Shown piece after piece: positions 12,784 through 23,433 of a stretch of 64,000 bases of DNA. Origin of the DNA: Vermamoeba vermiformis (lineage: Eukaryota; Tubulinea; Echinamoebida); NCBI GenBank assembly GCA_045837725.1, contig JBEWZL010000282.1, positions 124,001 to 188,000 of the forward strand, read 5' to 3'. Within the stretch, counting starts at the first letter, position 1. Every line of letters begins with the position of its first letter. A program made the position numbers and the translations under genes. The notes under the pieces were generated by a model. That model saw nothing but the letters and a program-made list of their open reading frames with translations. It was not told where the DNA came from and ran no database searches.

Positions 12784-15700
12784 ATGGGTGATCCTTATGC
12801 TTATCCACCGCCTCAACCATGGGGTGCAATGCCAGCGGTAAGATAATTATCAATTATTTATTCTCTAATTTTCTTACAGCTTATAACTACTATTATTATA
12901 ACACATTTATAATAATTATCATAAATAACAGACAGGAGATTTTTATTTTAATTTTTTAAGCCAGCGGTGTGGATGAAACAGATGATCCAAAAATTTTTCC
13001 TTTAAAATGCATCTTATTTCAACTTAACACTATCAATACATGTACTAATATTAATACAGCCTTATCCTTATCCTGGAGCACCGCCAGTACCTTACGGTGC
13101 TGCACCACCATTCCCAGCGGCACCTTACGGCGTAAGTGCTCAATCAAAACAACTTTAGAGCATATTAACCTTATCTATATAATGACTTATGCGCCAATAA
13201 TTAATATGAACATAACAACCTTTTGTCTATGCAAAATTTTCAAATTCATCGTTAAAAAGTTAATTGTCGTTACATGAGCCTCTATTACTTATTAGAGGTT
13301 TATTAACAGTATATTATATGACAATATATATATTAATGACAATATACGCTATTTACAATGGTCATGTATTCGTTCAAGCTACCAAACTAACGCGAGATCC
13401 CATCCAGGCACCGTACGGCGCACCACCAGGTTATCCACCAGCACCATATGGCGCACCTATGATGGCCCCTCCACCATTCGGTAGCCCTGTTGGTGCACCT
13501 ATGGGCACTCCTTCGTCCGCTGGTGCCGCGACGCCCACATCTGCTACTTCGGCAGCCACGGATAACGCTTCAGCTACAAACGGTGCTGCAGGCAACAAGT
13601 CCCCGAAGAAAGAAGAGGCTCAGCAGCAGAACAACAGTGTTTGGAGCGAGCACGTGAATGCTGAGGGCAAGAAATATTATTACAACAGACTGACTAAGAA
13701 ATCGGTGTGGGACAAGCCTGAGGAACTCAAATCCAAAGAAGAGGTACGTGATACTATAGTATCAATATAATCATATTTATCTATATGGATTATTGTACGA
13801 TTAGAGTTTTTGGCATGTTTTCAAATTGATTTTATTTTATTTCAACGGATCCGGTTTGATTTTAAATGCAGCTTTTTGCGCAAGTACCAATTAATAATAG
13901 TATCATATCATATTATATTATTTATATATGTATATCCCAATATTCATTAATTAACATAATTTTTTGTTATGTAACAATAGCTCGTATTGAAAGAAGTATG
14001 TATATCCCCCTATGCTATATAATTTATTATTATTATACATTAATTAGACAAAATTAACGCAATTTTAGCGCGAAGCTGAATGTCCGTGGAAAGAATACAC
14101 GACGGCTGATAATAAGAAATACTACCACAATAGCAAGACTAACAAATCAGTCTGGGAGATGCCTGATGAATATAAACAGCACTTGGAGCGATTAAAGAAG
14201 TACCAGTAAGTATATATATATATATCAATAGTAACGATTTGCAAATATCGAACTAGATCCGGATCTCGATCTAACATTTTCATTTTTTTAGGGAAGAAGA
14301 AGGTATGAATCATATTTATAATATTCGATATTATATCCATGCATAATATATGGATATGATTTAGCCACGAAAAACTATCAATTAGGAGCAGATCCATTTT
14401 GCACTATGAGCAACAATTACAGTGGATTATATATGCGCGTTATATTTATCAATTTTATTTGCAGAAAGAAAAAAAGACGATCCACGCGAACAATTTAAAT
14501 TGTTATTGGCCGATAAAGGAATGTTGCCGAGTTGGACTTGGGAACAGGCAATGAACGCGACGAAAAATGACTCACGTTGGAAGTTACTGAAAATGTCCGA
14601 GAAGAAACAAGTGTTCCAGGAATATGCAAATGATTTGAGACGTGATGAACGAGTAAGCTAAAAATAGAACCAAGTTGATTTTGTGCGATCGGGATCTGAT
14701 CTGTTTTTAGGAACAAAAACGAAGAAAAGAAGAGCAAATTAAAGAAGAATTTGTGCAATTATGTTTCGAGAAGAACATTAGCATGAAATCTACGTTCAGG
14801 TACGCTTCTTATATCAACTTCCAAAAAAGGAAGATCTGCATTCAGATCCATCAATTCCATAAATTGATTTAATTATTGATTATTGTTATATAGAGAGGCC
14901 GTTCCATTATTACAAGATGATGCGAGGTACAAAGCAGTGGTTTCAGACCGCGAGAAAGAAGAATTCTTCGAGCACTATCTCGCTGAACGAGATCGCAGAC
15001 AACGAGTACGTAATTCAATTAAATTATTGCAAAGTTAATAGTACTTACCGGTATCTCTTACCATATTAGGAAGAAGCACGTGCTGTACGCCGTGAAGCGA
15101 TGAATAAGTTGCATAGACGATTGGAGACGGATCCAAATGTGACCGTGAACACGTCGTGGAGAAGATTCAAAGACGAGTTAAATCAGCCTGAGTTTGATGT
15201 ACTCGAGAAGATCGATAAGTTGCAAGTATTTTCGGACTATATAAGGTAATGCCTTTCGAGCAAAATTAGCCTTTTTTGGTCCACGTGTCTGACATGACCC
15301 TTTGTTGCAGAGAATTGGAGCACAAAGAGGACAAAGAATACAACGACGCTAAATATAGACAAATGACTGCTTCGCGTAAGGCTCGTGAAGCTTTTAGAGT
15401 AAGTGAAAAAATATAACAAAAAAATATCTGTAACAAATATTTTCACGGTTTATTCCGCACCTTTTTAGCGTTCGAATGGCAATGCCATATATGGTAATAT
15501 GATTTAACGCATTTATGACTTATTTAGGCGTTGCTTATGGACCATTATTTGGCTGGCGACATCACGGTCAAAACACGGTGGAAGGAATACTCGAAAAAAG
15601 TTAAAAACGACCAACGCTATTTAGATCTTATTCCGGCCTTCGGGTACGTTATTATATTAGTATAATAATATGACATAAGAAAATACTAACGGATCTGACG

Positions 15701-16618
15701 TTGAATCTAGATCTACACCCGCAGAATTATTTTATGATTTTATTGAGGACCTGGAAGAAAAATATCAAAAGGATAAGAAGAAAATTAAAGAATTAATGGA
15801 AGAAAGTAATATTACAATTGATTCACACACCAATTTTGACGAGTGGCGAACAAAAGTTAATAAGACAAGTCACGATAATGAAAAGTTCCAGTCAATTACG
15901 ATAGACCCGAGTCACTTGAGAATTTTATTCGACGAGGTAAGCACCTAACTTATATAGCTATGGAAAAATGGCTATTGTTACTACCGGATGTCTAACGATT
16001 TTTTTTATCAATTTTAGTTTGTAGATAAATTAACTTACAAGAGAAAGAGAAAATCAGCCAAGCATTTCAAGAGCTTATTAAAGTCCGATAAAGACGTTAG
16101 ACGCGATACGAGCTGGAGTGACGTAAGTGCACTGGCATACTAATTTTGCCTTATTTGGCAACTAACTTTTGGTCTCAGATTCGCAGCCGCTACGAATCAA
16201 TTCCTGATTTGGATGAGCGCGATAAAGAAGAAATTTTCAACAAATTTTCACGAGAGTATTTGCAACGTGATCGTGAGGTACGTACAGCTATTTTATACAC
16301 TTATAGCTTCAATTCTAATATACTTTTCTTCAGGACAAGCACAAACACAAGAAAAAGAGAACCAGATCTAGATCACGATCTCGTTCTGCATCTCGTTCTC
16401 CGTCGAGATCACGTGACGAGGACAGTAAAGGTGACCGCGACAGAAAGTCTGATAAACGAAAGCGTGACGAGAGTAAGTCGAAGCATTCTTTTCTTTCCAA
16501 ATAAGGAAATGACACTAACGCGATATTTGCAGATGACAATGGTGACCGAAGCCCTAAACGTCAACGTGTTGAAAAGCCTGAGCCGAAGATTGACCGCGAA
16601 GAAGGTGAAATCGAATAA
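12784..16618 (+). CDS. PRP40: U1 snRNP-associated splicing factor PRP40 homolog (WW-WW-FF repeats, RS tail)
   Basis: Seventeen exons sum to 2049 nt (682 aa) with no frame error: 12784-12837, 13060-13131, 13408-13743, 13981-13995, 14069-14205, 14292-14302, 14465-14652, 14711-14799, 14894-15005, 15070-15245, 15311-15398, 15528-15643, 15711-15936, 16018-16122, 16179-16277, 16334-16472, 16533-16618. Order: a Pro/Tyr/Ala-rich N-terminus, then two WW domains ([16 protein letters not shown] and [16 protein letters not shown]) joined by a KSKEELVLKE linker like the yeast one. Next come four to five FF domains (first [18 protein letters not shown]), then an Arg-Ser tail ([12 protein letters not shown]) and a GEIE end. 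PRP40 bridges U1 snRNP and the branch-point protein in early spliceosomes. Two microexons (15 and 11 nt) are needed. The RS tail is longer than in yeast. Confidence 0.9.
13981..13995 (+). other. 15-nt microexon of PRP40 (LVLKE)
   Basis: It is flanked by AACAATAG and GTATGTAT. It encodes LVLKE in phase 0 between the two WW domains and restores similarity to the yeast PRP40 linker (EELLLRE in yeast, EELVLKE here). That homology is the main reason to accept it. A second microexon of 11 nt (14292-14302, coding part of QEEE) follows before the first FF domain. Confidence 0.75.
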
Positions 16619-16801
16619 AGGAGCAGTCACGCGATTGACAGTGTTTTAATAATACAATAAATTAATTTACAAGCAGTGGTGGCACTTGATTTCCTTTTCG
16701 TTGTTAGATCTAGCAACCAATCACTTATTTCAGTCTGTGCAACGAGACTAACATGCTTTGGATTTGCCAATCAGGGTCTTCAATCTCCTCTGACACAATC
16801 G

Positions 16802-18955
16802 CTAAATTGTGCAACGAAGTCCTTTTCGGAAAAGAGTAATCAGCATCGCATAGAGTTGGGATCTTAGACCGGATGTGGATCCCCAACACCTGTTTACTTA
16901 CTTGAATATTCTATAGGTAGTCACTACTGTGTCCATTTCGGTGTCGTAGGAAGTAGGTCCCGAATAGCTGTTGCCGTGTTCATAAACTTCTTTGATTGTC
17001 GCGTACGTAACCAACTTGCTGTCTTCTACACGGTACTGGCCTTTATATTTATAACCTAATATGGTGCTCTATGGTTAGTGGCTGGCGGTTACTAGATATA
17101 TACAATGTACTTACGTATAGCATTTGCGTTGTATCCGACCCTCTCCTCGAAATTGCCATTTTTGAACAATTTGACGTAAGTTCCGCTCCTAAAATTGGTA
17201 AAAAAGCGGAATTCTTCAACTATTTCCGGCATATTGCTAAAAAAATGGCATTATTATCAATCAATAGTTTTACGATTCTTACATTTCCTGTTCGGTGAGT
17301 TTGTACGGAGCATTTGATTGTAGACGAGAAGCAATCGAGTATTCAACTGAGTCTTTAGGCTTCAATAACCACTCAGCTTCTTCTTCTGGCAATAATTTCG
17401 CGCCTTTACACAGCAGATGTTCCACGTACCTGAATAAAAATTCTTTGAATTAATTGGACCAATCAGGTGCGTTCTATTTTTGTCAAACGTACCAAGAGCT
17501 TAATGCTCCTTCTACTGCGTTGCATAATATACTTTGGGGTACTGACTTAACGTGTGGTGGTAAAGGTACCGAGAGATCTGATCCGAACATCAGAATTGTT
17601 TCTTCGATTAGTCTATAATATGTGATGTACCTGCGCCCATTTTATACAATTTATCCCTGAAATCTGGTCTTCCTAAGCCAAAGTGATAATAGAGGAAGGC
17701 CAAATACGGCTGTTTAGGGTCAAACTTCGCACCAAATTCGAGCAGTAGATCGAACATGGCTTCATTGCCTTCAATAACTGCATGAGCCAATGGATTCATC
17801 TATTGAAAGCATTTGTGAGCACGAATATATTGCTATTTGATAATAGTACCTTAACGAGGCCGTCTGGTTCGCCGGCGTAAGGAGCATCCAGATCGAAGAC
17901 GTACTCAGGGAAATGTTTTTGATATTCCAGTAATTTCCGACAAAAATCAACTGCAGAGATATTCTATAGTAATATCTATTAGTTAAAATTCATTATAATC
18001 TGAATTTTGTACTGAAAATAAAATTGATAAAACTTTGTAATGGATCCGCTTACCGAGTAGCTCCAATCTCCACCACTATCTCCGATAAGACTGGATATTA
18101 GATCATCTCTTCCTCGCTTCAGAAAGCTAAGTACAACATGCAAGGTCTTCTTATTGCGATCCGCTTCAATTTCGTTCATTTTCAAAAATTCGTTGCACAC
18201 GATCGATACTACGGTGTTAAAATCTTTAGAGAACTCTGGACCACTACACTATTAATCCATGTTCATATTAGTAAGCATTAATTGCTTTAGAGTTGAAAAT
18301 GAATCCGGATCTTACATCCAACAAATACGCCAATACTTTGTCAGCATCGGCCGCTCGTATTTTTCTTAGTAATTGATCCTTTGTAGCCATAAAAGAGAGT
18401 CCATCGCTTGCAATGAGCATTTCTGCGACATCATGGCAAGATCCATTTGGTACGCAAAATACAATATTGGTTGGGTCATTATCTCTGATCGCTTGCTTAA
18501 TAATAAATAACAAATATTAATAATATTATAATAAATATGTCATTAGAAGAATATTACCATTGCGCGTTTCATTTGAAAGGCGTTGCGGACTTTTCGGTTG
18601 CGATATCGCAATGCATCACTATTCGAATAATAATAAATATTCATATTATAATATTGCAAATTATATTTAGGTTTTATTTTAAAGATAAACTCACTAAGAG
18701 CTGGATTTCAGCAGCAAAAAAAATAAATTACTGCCAAAAATCTGCTATTCGCGATTATGGATGGTAAATAGTATAAATATGATGTACTTACGAGGTATGC
18801 TTAAGACATGCTATTTGAAAGCCCTGATCCTCCTCACAAATTTGCTTCCAATTTTTACAGGTCTTTATGAGCGAATACAAATCGATTAAATCCAAATACT
18901 GCGCATAATATAGCCTAATTTCAATAGGTACATCGGTGAATAGTGATACAGACAT
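16802..18955 (-). CDS. F-box and ankyrin-type repeat protein, about 483 aa
   Basis: Eleven exons from ATG 18955 to TAG 16804-16802 read in frame. The N-terminus is an F-box (FTDVPIEIRLYYAQYLDLID then LIKTCKNWKQICEED). It is followed by repeated helix-pair segments of ankyrin character, for example NPLAHAVIEGNEAMFDLLLE near 17740-17799. The C-terminal part (coded about 17236-16902) is beta-rich, with charged Lys/Glu/Tyr stretches I do not recognise. Family knowledge: F-box proteins dock on Skp1 in SCF ubiquitin ligases, and the repeats choose substrates. The first intron (18791-18619) is long for this region. The last exon (16862-16802) is the least certain because its acceptor CTAAG is weak. 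It is divergent from the F-box-like pair and convergent with PRP40 (183 bp between stops). Confidence 0.7.
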
Positions 18956-19223
18956 GTTCCTCACCTTGCTAGCTGTTTGAAAATTAGGATGTCCCGCGAC
19001 AACGATTTTTTTTCCGTCCAAATTTTACATTTTGTTTACAACTTACGTTATTGAAGAGTACCACATTTAAGTTTGTACATATTTCTTGGAAAGACTACAG
19101 TGCCGTTGCGGCTAAAGACGGATTTGTAAGATCAATTTTTTAACAATTATACAATTCAAGCGAGTGTAATTTGCGTAATTAATTGAAATATTTTTAGAAG
19201 AAAATAATACTATTGGTGATCCT

Positions 19224-21005
19224 ATGGAAAGCACCGGTAAGCATTCAAATTAATTTCATTTCGCAATGAAATGTGTCCGACACTGCTCTTTGCTTCAGCC
19301 TAAAGTTTTATAATTTACAATAATCCTATAATAGTATTTAAAATAAATTTATTAATTACATTATGACAGGTTTTGGAATTCTACCCGAAGACCTTATGAC
19401 ACTGATCGTCTTCATTTCTGACCTAAAAACAGCTTCATCGATATTAGTATCGTGCAAATACTGGTATAATAAGTACAAGCATATTATTAATCACGATACT
19501 ATTACTATAAGCGACGATTCAGTCGGAAACGTGATCCGTAATTTTCCAAAAGTAATTACGGTTAAGAATGGACGAGGTACGTGGCTAATCTAAGCTATTG
19601 CCTAATTAGGAAATATTATATTCTGACGTATTAGTGTAGTTATTCGTTATGGCGAGTTGAACTTTAGAAGAAATGGGATCAACTCTACGAACCGTACAAA
19701 AATAGAATTTTTTGATAATGTTGGACAGTTAGCGCAATTTCTCGGCAAATTTAATATGCTATTAATGGAAAATATCAATTCTATTGGTAATTCGCTGCCG
19801 AAACCAAACAACCAACCAAATGGATTCTGGATGCGGATTCAAAATCCGTCAAAAACTGAATACTTCAATTTAAATACTGATTGTGTTGGTGTAACATATA
19901 TGCACGGCCATATTGCTTCAAAAATATGGCATTCTTTGCAGAATTTATCGGCCAATCGAGAGGTACAACCGAGTACGGTTGGTATTCAAATTGAAATGTT
20001 TGAAAGGAATCCAAATTGCTTAAGAGATATGCTATATCATCATATAATATATGTTTCCGAACATGGCGATGTTCATATTGAGAGTTACATGGGTGGATCC
20101 GATATAAAACATAATCTGGGCAAAGAAATGTTGTATCAGCAGAATTCACCTGATTTTTACAACAAGCTTAAGGAATGGATAGTGCATGATAAAGGGAAGA
20201 TAAATCAAGAAGAGATCGATAAATTAAAGAACGAATTTTCAGCTCGTCGCGTTTTTTTGGCGACTACATCCGTTAACAAGCAGAGTACGTAAAAACTGGG
20301 CGTCAATAGGAGTAATTAATATATTTATAGGTTATTGGTTCGTTGAATATGACGAAGCTGCTGCTGTTAAAGGTTCTAATATGACGAAGACAATCGCGCG
20401 AAAACCGGATGTGATTAGGAAATTCGTTAAACTGCTAGAGATTGGTATATATGGCACTAAGAATATACAAAACCCTCATTTTAACCACAAAGAAGTCAGA
20501 GACCTGCCTCCTCCTCAATCCGTAATGTACGTCAAAATCAGATCAAATTCTAAAATTGAACCAGATCGGATCTAATACTTTATTTCAATAATATCGATTG
20601 CTTATATATGTATTCGTTTATAGGTACAATATGGCGAAGAGATTTCCATATTGCATCGACTTAATGGGTTTGCCAGCAACGTCCACGATAATAGCTACAT
20701 TAAAACGAAATCGAGTGACCGAAACGATCATTATAGCGTGCTACAATAACGGTTGTGCGCCTATTGAAGAAGTATTGGAGCTACTACACTTCGTGGAAAC
20801 GCATCTGGATCCCGTTATAAATCCGAAAACGAAAAATCCTTCTTACCAAGTCGGCAGTAATCCTCCTGGTGCAAAGCCGTTGCTATTAAGTTTAGAAATA
20901 GACTCGATATCAATATTTAAGCAGATAAGGTCTGTTAAAAGAGAAGTTGTACAGCGAATCTGGTCGTTTATCGAGAAATACCATAGTCATCGAATTCCAC
21001 CATAA
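19224..21005 (+). CDS. F-box-like protein, tandem paralog 1 (480 aa)
   Basis: Five exons (19224-19236, 19370-19576, 19640-20284, 20331-20526, 20624-21005) sum to 1443 nt. The first coding exon is only 13 nt (MEST). Exon 2 carries an F-box-like segment (ILPEDLMTLIVFISDLKTAS then VSCKYWYNKYKH). The rest is a family-specific region with a GFWMRIQNPSKTEYF block and a C-terminal domain with LPPPQSVMY, FPYCIDLMGLP and LHFVETHLDP. I recognise no known domain there. The intron phases and the first-exon size are identical to those of the neighbour at 21620-23412, so the pair arose by duplication. An SCF adaptor role is possible from the F-box alone, and the substrate is unknown. The 268 bp upstream (18956-19223) are shared with the divergent F-box/ankyrin gene. 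Confidence 0.7.
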
Positions 21006-21619
21006 TAAACATATCAAAGAGTTTGTAAGCCATATAAAGGACACATTCAATTCGTTCATTTGATGAAAGTCCCAGCGTGGACGCGTAAAATTCTGTGCAT
21101 AAAAATGATCATGCCTGGCAAGATTTTCTTTTTTGTTACAGTTATATTCCAATTAATACATTGTACGCATGTAATAATATTAATAAGAGAATTTGAGGAA
21201 AAATTTTCGCGTTTTTGCTCTCGATCTGACTTGACTTGCAATTTAAGTTGATTAATGAGCACCAACAACAAACGTTTGGCATAATAAAGTGCTGTAGTAC
21301 TGAGCTGTAGCCATGTATCGCGTTGTTATTGTTTGTTTAGTAACTAATCAAAAAGGTGACGGGCACTTCCCAGCGCTCCTATTGGTCAGAAATTTGGCAG
21401 AAATTAAATAGCGGTTTACTGCTGTCAACCAATCTTTTTACACTAACAATTATTATTGTTTGCTAAACTATTAATTAGTTCGAAGAAGTTAAGACGTACA
21501 AACATTATTGTAAAGCGATCGAGCGAACGCAAAGCAAGCTAACTTTTTGCAACTATTGCTTAGCCTGTTACTCTAATTAGTAGTCTAATATTTATGTCCT
21601 AACGAGGATACATAGAAAA
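21006..21619. other. Spacer between the two F-box-like paralogs
   Basis: The 614 bp contain no supported exon. The region includes two CCAAT-type sequences (CTATTGGTCAG near 21379 and CAACCAATC near 21427), which could be promoter elements of the downstream paralog. Short ORFs on both strands show no coding character. Confidence 0.4.
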
Positions 21620-23412
21620 ATGGAACTGGACGGTGAGAAAGATACGAGAATAATAATTTGTAAATAACTTTTACATAATTTAATATCAAGTCCCCTCGCG
21701 ATATTAAAAATATTATTTAATCAGTATAATGTTATAATACTAATTGATTATTGCAGGCTTTGGAATTCTACCGGATGACCTTATGACATGGCTCGTCTTC
21801 AGTTCTGACTTAAAAACAGCTTCATCGATATTCGTATCGTGCAAATACTGGTATAATAAGTACAAGCATATTATTAATCACGATACTATTACTATAATCA
21901 ACAACGACTTGAATTTGAGTGAATTTCCAAAACTAACGACCATCAAAAATGGACGAGGTAAGCTGTATTATAGTCCTATTGCTATTATAATGTGGAAAAT
22001 TGGTACTAATCAAGAGTAAATATGTAGTAATTCGTTATGGCGATGGAATATTTTGGAGAGTTAAATCTGCATCAGCTTGCAAAACAACAATAGGACACGT
22101 CGATACTGTAGGCGAGCTAGCACAATTTATTCGTCAATTTGATTTATTACTGAAAGAGAAACTAAGCCCATCTTATGAACCGCCGTCGTCGTCTGTCCAG
22201 TACGATGGATTTTGGATGCGGATTCAAAACTCATCAAAAACGGAGTATTTCGCGTCTAGTGAGAGCAACGGAGTTGCTTATATGCACGATTATACAGCGA
22301 AGAGAATAATAAAGCTTATAGAAGACTTGAAAATAGTTAATAAGGATGTGCGATCAGATGAGGAAAGAATTATAGTTGAAATGTTTGAAAGGGACCCAAG
22401 CTATTTACGAGACACATTGTACTCTCATAAGTTTCAAATTAATAAGAGAGGCGACACCCTTATCGAATCTAGTTCAGGCGGATGTGGCCAAGAAGCAATT
22501 TTCATTAAAACTTCAGCAGAACTGTACAATGACCTTAAAGAGATTATAGTGCATGATAAACATAAGTCAAGCCGTAAAGAAATGGATAATTATAATGATA
22601 GCTCTTATTCTACCCGTCGAGTCTTTTTCGCGAGTTTGAATCTAAAAAATGAAAGTACGTACAAGCCTACAGAACTTCGAATAATGATACAATACTGATG
22701 ATTATATGCTAGAGTATTGGATTGTGGAGTACGAGGAGCTTAAGGAGGACAGTGGTACTGAAATGATAACAAAAACATTAGGAAGACGTCCGGATGTGGC
22801 TAAGCGATTAGCGAAGCTATTAGAGATTGGCATCTATGGTACTAAGAATATACAGAACCCTCATTTTAACCACAAAGAGATCAGAAGGCTGCCTCCTCCT
22901 CAATCAGTAATGTACGTCAAAAGCGTTCGAATCTGAATCTTGTACTAGATCCAACTAAGCCAGCTGCAATAGCCTTTTTTAGATGTCTAATGCATACATT
23001 ATTCTATAGGTATAATATAGCGAAGAGAATGCCGTATTGCATTGACTTGCATGGACTTCCAAGAACGTACCATATTGTAGTTCGCTTAAAGCGAAGACAA
23101 ACTGAAAATCTGATCCATATAGCAGCCCGTAATACTGGAATGGCGCCTATTGAAGAAGTATTGACACTATTTCACTTCGTGGAAACGCATCTGGATCCCG
23201 TTACAAATCATAAAACGAGCAGTTCTCACGTGCAGACAAAAAACCCTGCTTATCGAGTAGGAGTTACACCTAATGGATCAACGCCGTTGTTCATGCAGAT
23301 AGAGATAGAGTCCTTTTCAATTTTTAAGACGGTCACATCCGCTAGCAAAGAAGTTGTACACAAGATCTGGTCTTTCATTGAAAAATATCATAGCAATAAT
23401 ATTCCAGAATAG
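21620..23412 (+). CDS. F-box-like protein, tandem paralog 2 (480 aa)
   Basis: Exons 21620-21632, 21757-21957, 22028-22654, 22713-22911 and 23010-23412 again total exactly 1443 nt. The 13-nt first exon (MELD) and all intron phases match paralog 1. The F-box-like segment (ILPDDLMTWLVFSSDLKTAS) and the blocks GFWMRIQNSSKTEYF, LLEIGIYGTKNIQNPHFNHK, LPPPQSVMY and PIEEVL are shared. The region between about residues 75 and 250 has diverged strongly, while exon 2 and the C-terminal domain are close. Equal length with internal small gaps suggests selection on both copies. Its stop codon is 21 bp from the stop of the convergent SAC1 gene, so the 3'UTRs must overlap or be extremely short. Confidence 0.7.
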
Positions 23413-23433
23413 AATAAACGGCCGCTTACAGAT

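Noticed and set aside
12960-12972. CCAGCG between AAG and GTGTGG in the first PRP40 intron, a possible 6-nt exon
   Set aside because: It repeats the end of exon 1 and the frame is already intact without it. No homology supports inclusion.
13264-13407. Apparent coding start [20 protein letters not shown] directly upstream of PRP40 exon 3
   Set aside because: This is the intron read in frame. The acceptor CATCCAG at 13401-13407 with a CTAAC branch site, and continuity with exons 1 and 2, fit better.
19075-19127. Plus-strand segment reading FVHISWKDYSAVAAKDGF before GTAAGA, reminiscent of the second half of an F-box
   Set aside because: No ATG or joining exon could be found, and paralog 2 has nothing similar upstream. 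It could be an eroded F-box fragment but is too short to support.
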